Source of the DNA: an uncultured Opitutia bacterium
GTDB lineage: Bacteria > Verrucomicrobiota > Verrucomicrobiia > Opitutales > JABJCN01
DNA length: 34,953 nucleotides
Direction: 5' to 3'
NCBI GenBank assembly: GCA_913048125.1
Contig: CAJWWL010000004.1
Location: 1 to 34,953 of the forward strand
Position numbers and translations under genes: made by a program. Shown in pieces: positions 8,564 through 18,600 of this stretch. Position 1 is the stretch's first letter. The number at the start of each line of letters is the position of its first letter. The notes below the pieces were generated by a model, which was not told where the DNA came from, searched no databases, and saw only the letters and a list, made by a program, of their open reading frames with translations.

Positions 8564-9487
8564 GTGAAACTTACGTTCTGTTTTCTGCTGGTAGGATCTC
8601 TCCTACTTGGTTGCAAAGAACCAATCTCTGATGCAGTAGAAGTCCCCAATGAATCTGCGTTGGGTCCCATCGTAGAAAGTGTAACTCCAGAACAAACCAT
8701 AGAAAAACCTCCAGCACCCGCCCCCCTCGAAGAAAAAAAACCGAAGCCCAAACCAGCCGAATCAAAGCCTTCTCGAACAGAACCAGAGCCCGAGAGAACT
8801 GACCCGGCAGAGGACAGATCTGAAACCGATCCTTGGCAAATCGCAAACCAACAAAGATCGGAACTGCGCGATCGCATCAATAAGGAGAGGCAAGAAATCT
8901 TGGCTCAGATGCGTGCTCAGTTACGCAAAAAGCAGAAAAGTCTTCAAACCGCTCGCAATATTCGCAACAAAGCCAACAAGCTCAAAAAGGACAAAGATCC
9001 TTCATTCAAGCAGCTAGAAAAAGAAGCCAAGGAACATGACAACCTAGCCAAACAGGCTGAAAATGAACACAAGCAGATTCAGCAACAACTAAAGAAGATC
9101 GCAAGGGAGCAATCCGACGAAAATAAGCGCATATCGGATTGGGCGCGCAAGGAAGCTGAAAAGCTCCGAAAACTGGAGGAAGCCAAGCGAAAGCAAGAGC
9201 AGTTCCAAGCAGAGAAACCTCTTGAAACCGGTCCAATGCAAATAGGTGAAGTGCGTAAGGCACAGGTTCGAAGCATCAATCCTAGACATAAAGTTCTGAA
9301 CCTGTTCAGCGGTTCTAGCGAAGAAGGATTTAGTACTCAAGTTTATGAACTAGGACAGGATGCCGCGATAATCGTAAATGGCGTTCCAGGTCAGTTAGAA
9401 TCCATCCGTTCCGGTAACAACCTAAATTTCTGGGTACATCCCGAAGACAGCTCCACCATTACTTGGCTTGAAGCGAATACAGAATAG
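8564..9487 (+). CDS. Putative lipoprotein with Pro/Glu/Lys-rich linker, coiled coil and small C-terminal domain
   Basis: GTG start. Lipobox LLLG|C in MKLTFCFLLVGSLLLGCKEP. Long charged helical stretch, then a C-terminal domain (GPMQIGEVRKAQVRSINPRHKVLNLFSGSSEEGF...). Confidence 0.75.
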   Translation: MKLTFCFLLVGSLLLGCKEPISDAVEVPNESALGPIVESVTPEQTIEKPPAPAPLEEKKPKPKPAESKPSRTEPEPERTDPAEDRSETDPWQIANQQRSELRDRINKERQEILAQMRAQLRKKQKSLQTARNIRNKANKLKKDKDPSFKQLEKEAKEHDNLAKQAENEHKQIQQQLKKIAREQSDENKRISDWARKEAEKLRKLEEAKRKQEQFQAEKPLETGPMQIGEVRKAQVRSINPRHKVLNLFSGSSEEGFSTQVYELGQDAAIIVNGVPGQLESIRSGNNLNFWVHPEDSSTITWLEANTE

Positions 9488-9493
9488 TCACGC

Positions 9494-10627
9494 ATGGACT
9501 TCCAATTTGCAACCGCCGGACAAATCCTCTTTGGAGATAGCAAAGCCAGGGAGTTGCCCAACCTTGCGAAAGACCTAGGCCAACGCCCTTTTGTCATCAC
9601 CGGTTCCAATCCCGCCCGCTACGATGAAACCCTCGCATCGTTGAACGCAGACAGCTATTCACTGGCTAAGGAACCGACGGTGCCCCTGCTGAAAGAAGCT
9701 GTTGTACAGGCCCGTGAAGCTGGCGCGGACGTTATCGTCGGACTGGGCGGCGGTAGCTGTATCGACCTCGCTAAAGCTGTCGCTGCATTACTATCCAACG
9801 ACGGCGACCTCTTCGACTATCTCGAGGTCATCGGTAAGGGAAAAGCCTTAGAGAATCCCGCCCTGCCGGTAATTGCTGTGCCTACAACCTCCGGGACGGG
9901 TGCCGAGGTCACCAAAAATGCTGTCATCGGTTCTCCAGAGTATGGAGTCAAGGTTAGCATGCGACACCCTAGTATGTTACCAACCATCGCGGTCATCGAC
10001 CCTGAACTCACCTACGGCGTCCCTCCTGAGGTCACCGCCAACAGTGGACTCGATGCGTTAGTTCAGCTAATTGAAGTCTTTCTGACCCGCAAGGCCTCTC
10101 CCGTGACTGATGCACTTGTAAGAGAAGCACTTCCCAAGGGTGCAAAAGCTCTTCCTATTGCGGTCACTGAGGGTGCTAATGCTAAGGCCCGAAGGGATAT
10201 GTCACTAGCAAGTCTCTTTAGCGGATTAGGTCTTGCGAACGCAGGCCTAGGTGCAGTTCACGGCTATGCGGGACCACTCGGAGGACTCATAGATATCCCT
10301 CATGGGGCAGCATGTGCTATTTTGCTGGCGCCTTGCATAAAGTTCAATGCACAAGTTGCAGTAGAGCTTGGTGACAAAGCCTTACTCGGTCGTTTTTCCG
10401 AGTTGGCAAAAATGCTCACCGGGCAATCTGGGGGAGCATCTGAAGTTGTCGACTGGGCAGTAGAGACAAGCGCTAAACTGGGAATAGGGAAACTCTCAGA
10501 CTATGGATTCACAGATAGCCTCATCGAAGATCTCGTACCCAAGGCAATGAATGCGAGTAGCATGAAGGGTAATCCTGTTGACCTCAAAGAAACAATATTG
10601 GATCAAATCCTTCGCGAGGTCTTATGA
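9494..10627 (+). CDS. Iron-containing (group III) alcohol dehydrogenase family protein
   Basis: NAD-binding GGGSCIDLAKAVA, family signature PTTSGTGAEVTKNAVI, metal-binding AVHGYAGPLGGLIDIPHGAACAILLAP. Confidence 0.92.
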   Translation: MDFQFATAGQILFGDSKARELPNLAKDLGQRPFVITGSNPARYDETLASLNADSYSLAKEPTVPLLKEAVVQAREAGADVIVGLGGGSCIDLAKAVAALLSNDGDLFDYLEVIGKGKALENPALPVIAVPTTSGTGAEVTKNAVIGSPEYGVKVSMRHPSMLPTIAVIDPELTYGVPPEVTANSGLDALVQLIEVFLTRKASPVTDALVREALPKGAKALPIAVTEGANAKARRDMSLASLFSGLGLANAGLGAVHGYAGPLGGLIDIPHGAACAILLAPCIKFNAQVAVELGDKALLGRFSELAKMLTGQSGGASEVVDWAVETSAKLGIGKLSDYGFTDSLIEDLVPKAMNASSMKGNPVDLKETILDQILREVL

Positions 10628-10633
10628 ATAATT

Positions 10634-11092
10634 ATGGAATGGCCAGTAATTGAAGGTAAACTCGTGAAAGGTCATCAGGTTGCCTCTGGAATGGCTAATG
10701 ACGATCGATTTCCTGAAGGAACTCTTGCCTTACAAGCCCCGTTATTTGCGGAAATGGGGTTTCCTATAGACCACCTTCACTTCGGCACTTTAAATATTTC
10801 CATAGCACCCAAAGAGTATGAAACCGTCCAATCAATAAGGACGTTTAGGAATATTAGTTGGCACCCAAAGACATCACCTGAGGATTTTTCCTTTTACGAT
10901 TGTCGAGTTCGAATTCCGGGAGAGAAGCTTTTCAAGAAATCACTTGTATACCGCCCGCACCCCGAGACTAAACCTGAGCACTTTCAAGAATCTACGGTGT
11001 TGGAGGTGATAGCCCCATGGATTGAGAATATCAGTTACGGTGTAACCATGGAGCTAGCTATGCCCCCTGAGCAAATTCGAATTGGGAACTAG
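10634..11092 (+). CDS. Small protein resembling CTP-dependent riboflavin kinase (RibK/DUF120 fold)
   Basis: 'IEGKLVKGHQVASG', 'HFGTLNISI' and 'ESTVLEVIAP' resemble the G-rich N-terminus, GTLN motif and EIIAP block of archaeal RibK proteins as remembered. Starts 6 bp after the ADH stop codon. Confidence 0.55.
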   Translation: MEWPVIEGKLVKGHQVASGMANDDRFPEGTLALQAPLFAEMGFPIDHLHFGTLNISIAPKEYETVQSIRTFRNISWHPKTSPEDFSFYDCRVRIPGEKLFKKSLVYRPHPETKPEHFQESTVLEVIAPWIENISYGVTMELAMPPEQIRIGN

Positions 11093-11850
11093 TTGCCTCC
11101 GCCGAGTGCCTCGGAACGTTCTTTGAGAATGACCTTATACTTACGTCCGAAATCTGGATATTTCTCGGACATCTGATCAATGGTTCCTTTGGCTGTGTAA
11201 TAATCACCCATCTCGGCAGTGAGTTCCTTATTGGACTTGGAGAGCAAATTCTTGTTGTTTTCAAGAGTCGCCTGCTCTTCTTCTGTTAAGTCGTCACGAT
11301 CCGCAAAGGCAGAATTTGCACGCTTCTTCTGCTGACGAAGGTAGCGAACAAGACTGTTGTCGTAGAGAACATCTATACGTGGTCGGTTCTCGAGATCGTC
11401 GAGGCGGTTTTTCAGGTTGTTGTTAGTAGACTTAAGGGCTTCGTAGTCGGCCAACAATTTCTGATTCTTTTCCTTGGTGGAGGAAAGTTCTTTTTCAAGT
11501 TGGCGAACGGTAGTGGTTGTATCAGCTGTACTGGCTTTAATATCATCACGTTCCTTAGTGACATCTGATAGTTGCTTCTGCAGATCTAGAAGATCCTGTT
11601 CGAGCTTGGGCTGTTTCTCTGTAAAGGTTGAGTTTTGTTCGGTAAGTAAAGTCACTTGTTCCGAAAGCTCGGTAATTTTTTGATCCTTTTCTGCAACTTG
11701 TGTCTCAAGTCCCTGAAGAGCTTCTTGCACTTTAGTAAGACTATCCTTGGCAGCTGTCAGGTCAGTGCCGAGCTTGTTGTGTTCCTCTTCAGAAATACAG
11801 GAACTTAGAAGAAGTGAGATAACGAGAAGCGCGAATGCATAACGGGTCAT
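11089..11850 (-). CDS. Coiled-coil lipoprotein (253 aa)
   Basis: Lipobox LLSS|C in MTRYAFALLVISLLLSSCISEEE. Long heptad region. C-terminal domain shared with the 11940..12587 product. Confidence 0.82.
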   Translation of the reverse strand: MTRYAFALLVISLLLSSCISEEEHNKLGTDLTAAKDSLTKVQEALQGLETQVAEKDQKITELSEQVTLLTEQNSTFTEKQPKLEQDLLDLQKQLSDVTKERDDIKASTADTTTTVRQLEKELSSTKEKNQKLLADYEALKSTNNNLKNRLDDLENRPRIDVLYDNSLVRYLRQQKKRANSAFADRDDLTEEEQATLENNKNLLSKSNKELTAEMGDYYTAKGTIDQMSEKYPDFGRKYKVILKERSEALGGGN

Positions 11851-11902
11851 ACCTTACCGCGTACAGATTTTTGGGTTGGCTTCAACCCTGAAGTTAAAGA
11901 AA

Positions 11903-11917
11903 GCCTTATTTCAAGGC
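11903..11917 (-). terminator. Weak terminator-like hairpin downstream of the 215-aa lipoprotein gene
   Basis: Minus strand reads GCCTT-gaaat-AAGGC followed by TTTCTTTAAC, about 23 nt after the stop codon. The stem is only 5 bp. Confidence 0.3.
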
Positions 11918-11939
11918 ATTTCGGCTATGAAAACTTGGG

Positions 11940-12587
11940 TTAATCCAAGCGAGACAAAGTCTTAGCCTGCTCGTACTTAGCAGCGAAAGAGGGGTCTGTC
12001 TGTGCCAATATGTCGAACTTCCCTAGCTGGCTGAAATGATTACCGAGCTCAAGCGTGAGTTGCTGGTTGGATTTTGTGCTGCCAGGGTTTTGTTCTCGGT
12101 ACTGCTGGACGACAACACTATCGAATAATGCATCTGCAGCCTTCTCAAATCTAGTAACTCGTGCTTCAGACTCACGAACTTGGTCAGATAGCGCTTGCTG
12201 GGCTGTCTGCTTGTCTGCCTCAAGAGAAGATATTTGCCCCTGTAAAGCATTAAGCTCAGTGTTCTTTGCAACCAACTGAGACATTGCGGTCGCAAGATTT
12301 TCACGGAGAGTCTGAAGCTGGGATTCCAAATCTGCAATTGATGTCTGGACACCTGCTATATCGGAGGTAAAAGCGCCTGTTATAGTGTCATACTTGGCAT
12401 CGACTGACTCTGGAGTTAAGGCATTAGGGTCTGGTTCTTCTTCAACAGTATCTTGGACTTTATTGATGTCCTTTTTTAGACTGGCGAGAATCTTATCAAT
12501 ACGATCAACCTCTTCTTGTTTAACGCCGCAACCGGCTAGTAAGCACAAGAGGAATGAAAAGGTTGTAGTGTGGAAGTGCTTAATCAT
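11940..12587 (-). CDS. Coiled-coil lipoprotein (215 aa), paralogue of the neighbouring lipoprotein
   Basis: Lipobox LLAG|C in MIKHFHTTTFSFLLCLLAGCGVKQEE. Coiled coil, then a C-terminal KSNQQLTLELGNHFSQLGKFD...PSFAAKYEQAK segment. Confidence 0.82.
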   Translation of the reverse strand: MIKHFHTTTFSFLLCLLAGCGVKQEEVDRIDKILASLKKDINKVQDTVEEEPDPNALTPESVDAKYDTITGAFTSDIAGVQTSIADLESQLQTLRENLATAMSQLVAKNTELNALQGQISSLEADKQTAQQALSDQVRESEARVTRFEKAADALFDSVVVQQYREQNPGSTKSNQQLTLELGNHFSQLGKFDILAQTDPSFAAKYEQAKTLSRLD

Positions 12588-12607
12588 ACGAAAAACATAA
12601 AGTAGTT

Positions 12608-12625
12608 ATTGCTACGTTTAGCAAT
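12608..12625. other. Perfect 7-bp hairpin between the giant gene and the 215-aa lipoprotein gene
   Basis: ATTGCTA-CGTT-TAGCAAT on the plus strand. Could be a weak terminator or a 5' UTR element on the minus strand. Confidence 0.35.
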
Positions 12626-12651
12626 TTCGAAAAGTAGAACCGCCTCAGAAA

Positions 12652-15600
12652 CTAGTTCTTCTCAATGAATATGCGTAGGAATTGTTTACCTCCCGCATCA
12701 GCCTTACTAGTCTTTGCACGAGCTTCAAACCGTTCGAACCTACTGGTAGCAAAAGGTTTTCCATCAGGAAGATTAGTTTGAGGCACTCCTTTAAGTGCAC
12801 CCCGGAGTTCGACTTGAGAATCATCCCAAGCAGCGGCGTTGCCGAGGTCAGAGGTTAATTGCACACTGAGATCAAGTGTACTGTCTACCGTAGCCTTTAT
12901 ACGATAGAAGAATATTTTGATGTTGTCACCAGAGTTATCGAATGTGGGGAGAATGGCCCGGTTGGATCTAACTGGATCTCCACCCAGAGCATATTCAAGA
13001 AGGTTGGGAACACCATCGTGGTCAGGGTCCGCAACTGGGGCACGATCCTCGACAGAAAGCTGAGATAGCCCATTGGCTTGCGCCCATTTGTTAAAAGGAT
13101 CAGAACTCTGCACGATCACCTTGCGTGTGACCTGCACAGCTTTGTTACCGGAGAAGTCCTCCACATCATACTTGATGATGAATTCACCGGGTTCAGAAGT
13201 ATCGACCTCGTCGAGGGAACCACCGTCATCAATGAATGGAGTAAGGTTACCGTCAGTGTCATCAAGAGCGGTGGCTCCAAAGTCTTCGTAGACCGAGCCA
13301 ACATCGACGAAAACCTCAGTATCACCAATAAGAGTAATAACAGGGGGAGTGACATCATTGGATATGATGATCTTACGCTCAGCGATTGAAGAATTGCCGC
13401 TAGAGTCAGTTGCGGTGTAGACCAGCGTGTAAGGTTGTACTGATTTCTGCGATGTATCGATACCGGCTGTAGACATCAAAGCATGTATCTGATCCTCAGG
13501 CACAGCCCTTTTATAAATCTGTATTTCATCAATGAATCCATCGAAGAAATAATCATTGCCCGCACCGTTTGCACCAATTGTAGAAATACCTCCGGGACCC
13601 ATATTTATTGGAACGATGGCAGGCATTGCAGTCACAAGTTCACCACCGACGTAGATTGATTTCAAAGTTCCGTCGTAAGTGACAGCCAAGTGAGTCCATT
13701 CATCAAATTCAAAATTGGCGTTGGAAGGTATTCTGGTATCGTTGAGATTGCCCCCTTGAACCAGACGATAGTTGAGCTCATCAGAGGCTTCAAAGTAGAT
13801 TGAATACTGGGTATTGACGGATCCATTAGCTGTCTTCTCAAAAAGAAATCCATCCTGTGCGTAATCCGAAGCTTTGATCCACATTGAAATAGTCATTTTC
13901 TGTAAATCCAATTTGCTAGCGCCAGGCACCAGTATGTAGTCATCAATACCATCCAACTTAATGGATTTACCAAACTTGCCATCCTGCCACGCTTGGTTGG
14001 GTTCCTGAAAATTGTTAAGGGTTGCGTGAATATTGGAGATAGACTCGGTGACCTTGTCACCAGTACCATCATCAAAAGTCCAGTTGGCAATTAGACCTTC
14101 GGGACGCCCCTTTAAGGAAACCTTTGCCGTTACATTTCCATCGAGGGCATCAACAGCTGTGTAACCGGGGTCTTCGAAAGGCTTGCCCACTTCAAAAGTG
14201 ATTGTTTCACCCCCGACTAAGGTTATGACGGGAGGAGTTGTATCAACGACTCGGATGGCACGTTCTCGCCGGGTAGCAGGATTGCCCTTTTCATCGGTGT
14301 AACTGTAAGTAATTCGGTAAGTGCCTAGGGTAAAGTGGTTGACGGTGCCTTCTACTTCGACGGCATTAGCTCCTATCTCCTTGTCGTATCTGTTGAAGAG
14401 CTTGTAACCAGGTTCAACATAGGGTGTACCAGCCTCCCAAACAAGGTCGATCTCACCATCAGAACCTGGTTGAAGTACAATTTCAGGAATAGGAGGATTG
14501 TCCTGAACGATGACAGTACGAGTCGCGGTCGCTATGTTGCCAGCGGCGTCCTCACTTCGATAAGTAACGATATGCTCACCTATTTGGGAGGTATCCAGTA
14601 ACTTTTCCTCCTTAGTGCGACCGTGGAGTGAATAATGTGACTGCAAAGCGCGCATGGCAGTTTCAACAGACTCCTTACTCAGTTCACGATCGTAGAGAAG
14701 AATTCGAGCAACTTCGCAATTGGAGCGCTCCCCCCAGTTACCTCCAGCGGCAATTTGCCCCGGTTTATTCCAAACGTTATTAAAACTCCGGTTACCGGTA
14801 ATACGTAATACACCGTCCTTCCAGAAGGTGGCAGCAGGGTCTGCATCATTATTGACCGTTCCGGCGTGAATGTGCCAATCAATATCGCCGCCGGTATCAG
14901 AGTTGTAGACCCAACCTTCTGGATGCCAAGACGCAGAATTGCCACCGTGAAAGCCGAAGAGCCAATTTCGGGACCGCGAAGATATTATGCGCCGCTTGGT
15001 ACCATCAATGTAGCGAGCGACGGTCAACACTGTATAGCCCTCTTTGTGGTCGTCGAAGTTCTTGGTCGTCCACATCAAGGATTGACCATCAAAGCGCAGA
15101 ACTGGTTCACCATTAAGGGCGTCTGCATGCCAGGTAATTCCAGATCCATTGAAGAGATTCATATGGTGGTTCCTTCCAGAGACATCCAACCAGGGTGTAG
15201 TCACAAGGTCGCCATCTTGTAGTTTGCCCTCGTAGAAAGTTGCATCCAAATCGAGCATAAGGCCAACCTTGGGGAACTCTGCACTGCTTTGTATAGGCAC
15301 CTCCCCATCGAGGCTATCCAAGGCAGAGTAACCTGGCTCAACAAATGTATCTCCAAGAGCTACAACGACTGGTTCAGCACCATTTAGAGTGATAACCGGA
15401 GCAGTGGTGTCACGTACAGTAACCGTACGGTCGAGTGGAAGAGCGGTCTTTCCATCGCCGGACCGATAGGTGTAGGAAATCGAATATGAGCCTAGGGTCC
15501 GTGTATCAACTTCACCTACACCAGGTAGGTTTGCATTGACCAAGGTGCCATCGGGTAGATTGACGGTAGCACCGGGATCGGTGAATTCAGTACCGGCTTC

Positions 15601-18600
15601 ATGGTAAACATTTGCATCTCCGTTAAGTGTCAACAACGGAGCAGCAGGGTCTGGGATAACTTCTACTATGCGAACGTTCTCAGTTACATTCCCGGCAGCA
15701 TCCATAGCATGATAGTAAACCTTGTATTCTCCAGGAACTGAAGTGTCTACGTGTGTACTGTTGGATGCACTCATTAGGGCTACAACCTCACCAGCGCTTA
15801 AGGCCCGCTGGAAGATATAAACATCATCAAGATACTCAGCAAAACGCTGACCGGGCCATGCACCAACGCGCCAGATGTCAGTTTTGCTCTGGATATCAAC
15901 CTTACCAACATAATCACCATCCACGTAGTATAAAGTCTGTTCATCCTTACCTACCGCAGCGATGTGATGCCAACCAGAGTAGTTACTGGCAGCCATGTGA
16001 AAGCCAGTACCCTGAAAACCCTTGCCGCCAGCACTATCGTAAAGGCCGAGGTTTGTCTGACCATTTTCAATGATAATCTGGTGGTCATTTGCCTGTCCCC
16101 TGAAAAGAGTTCTCCAATTGGAAGCATATAACTTCTTGAACCAGGCAGCTGCAGTCCAAGCATCACCAATGTCGACAGGACCAATTTCCATCCGAGCGTT
16201 TGCACTAGCTGTTGGGATATGCAGACTACCACCGGACCGTCCATCAGTGCTCCAACGGGCACCATCAATAAATCGCCCTGGGAACTGGCCACCCTCAGAT
16301 GTATCTTTACTAGGTTCCTGAGTATCGTCGAATGAATAGTAGGCTACGGCATCTTTAGGTCTGGATACTAGAGCTGCATCACTGTCAAAGGAGTCCGTGA
16401 CAGTTGCAGCGGGATCCTCCCAGATCTGACCAACAATAAGTGTCACCTTCTCAAGTCCTCCTTGTGGGTGCGGTTTTAATGTAATTGTGGGCGCTGAGGT
16501 ATCCGTCACGATAACCGTACGAACCACTTCAGAAGCAGCCCTTCCGGCACCATCAGAGTAATTGTAGGTAAGTGTATACTCGCCTGGAGTGTTGATATCG
16601 ACAGTCCCCTCGCCTTTCAGATCAGCTTCTAGCACATTACCGCCCATGTCAGTAACCTTGGCTCCTGGGTCAGTGAAAGCACTTCCTGCCTCATGATGAA
16701 CCTCAAAACCACCCTCGATGGCGATAAAAGGTAAGCTGGCATCCTCCACAACAACAACCGTGCGAGTGGCCCGTGCTTCGTTGCCCGCCTGATCAGACAC
16801 AACGTAGTCGTAGCTATAAGTACCAGGAGTGCTGGTATCGATACTAATCGAGGGAGAGGCTAGCCAAAGTCTACCCTGTTCTGCAGGATAGATGACGGAG
16901 CGCAACCCACCGGGCAACTGGACTGAAGGCTGAAACCGAGCACCACTGGTATATTCCATGAAGAGAATTGCCACTGGGTAAAGCCCCTTTGAGAGATTTA
17001 CTTTACGGTATCCATTACGCCAGTTGGAAACAAAGGATTCAGAACCCAAGTCGCCAGTAGCCTCGAAGATACCGTCTTGATCGAGATCCACCCAGAAGGC
17101 CATTCGGTCATCAATGTCGCCATTACCAAATTCATACTGACCGTCTGTAGGCGCATTGAAAAAGCCCCTGAAGAGGACTTGATACTGGTCGTTACGATTG
17201 ATGGAAGGTGCAACAGCTCGAAACTGACCATCATTGAATAGCTCAAGTGTACCAGAATAAATTGTGGATTCACCTACGGGGTCTGTAGCCAACAACCCTT
17301 GGTTTCCATCGATGTTCATCAGGGCATCGTTGGATTGATTCATAAAACCCACCACGTCCAAAGCACCAGCGGTATATTTCAATGGATCAGGAAGAGTGAA
17401 TTCACCATCAACGAGATCAGAGGCGGTAGCACCAGGATCCTCAACAAGTGCGTCTTTTTCGACTTTAATGACAGCATCACCGAGCAGTGTAATAACAGGC
17501 GGTGTAGTATCAACAACCGAGACAACCCGAATCCTTTCAACAGCCGGACGACCCTGTGAATCCTGAAAGTTGTAGGTTATGATGTACTCACCAGACTCAT
17601 TGCCACTTGGTGTACCAACTACCTCGATTAGGGAAGGATCAAGACTGTTGCCATCTCCATCGATCAAAGCAGCACCTTCATCCTGGTAAGGGATTCCAGC
17701 TTCATGCTGAACAACAGGATCCCCAAGCATATTAATTGCGGGAGAACCGGGCGCGGGAATAACTTGGACAGTACGGGTTTGGGTTACGCGATTTCCAGAT
17801 GAGTCCACAACAGCGTAGCGAATTTCAAAGTCACTCTCAGAGGAAGTGTCAACCGGACCCCGAACGGGTGCATCGTCCTGAAGGCCATATTTATTATTGA
17901 GGTAGTATTGGAGAGCATCGATTTCGCCATAAGAGAGGACTCGATCGTAAATGAGAACTTCAGAAACCAAGCCACTTGCAGCTTCACGAGTAGTTTGCCA
18001 ACCGCCGAGCTGAAACTGGCCAATATCACCAGTACGATTAGGAATTAAAGTGAGGTCCACACCATCACCCCAGAATTGACAGCGCCCACCACCGGCAGTG
18101 CCGATATTGAGGTGAGGCTTGGTGTCAGCAGGTTGCCAGAGATCTTGTCCGGCTACCCAACCTGCGGGATGAAAGCAGTTTACATGGTTATTGTGATAAC
18201 CAAAAATCCAGTTATGAGTTCGAGAGGCAATAAGTCGAAGATTGTGATTGCCATCGTAACGTGCGACTGAAGCAACCGTGTAGCGCCGACCAAAAGATGT
18301 GGTGGTGGCAAGAAAGGTTTGACCATCAAACTGAACGGCAGGTAAGCCTCCCGTATCGCTGGCAACATATCGACCAGTACCGATATTGTTGTCGAGATGA
18401 TTACCCTGTCCGGATATATCACGCCAGAGCGAGACAGGGTCACCATCTTTAGCCAAGGGGATACGTGAAGCGTCGAGGTGAAGGACCAAACCTCTGTCGG
18501 GGTAGATGCCGGAGGTCATAATGGGGATGGCACCATCGACGTTGTCGGTGGCGGTCGCCCCAGGGTCAGTCCATTTCGAACCGAGGTGAACGGTCATTTC

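Noticed and set aside
9079-9340. Cys/Ser/Leu-rich minus-strand ORFs opposite the 8564..9487 lipoprotein
   Set aside because: Compositional mirror of a Glu/Lys-rich coiled coil on the plus strand; no independent support.
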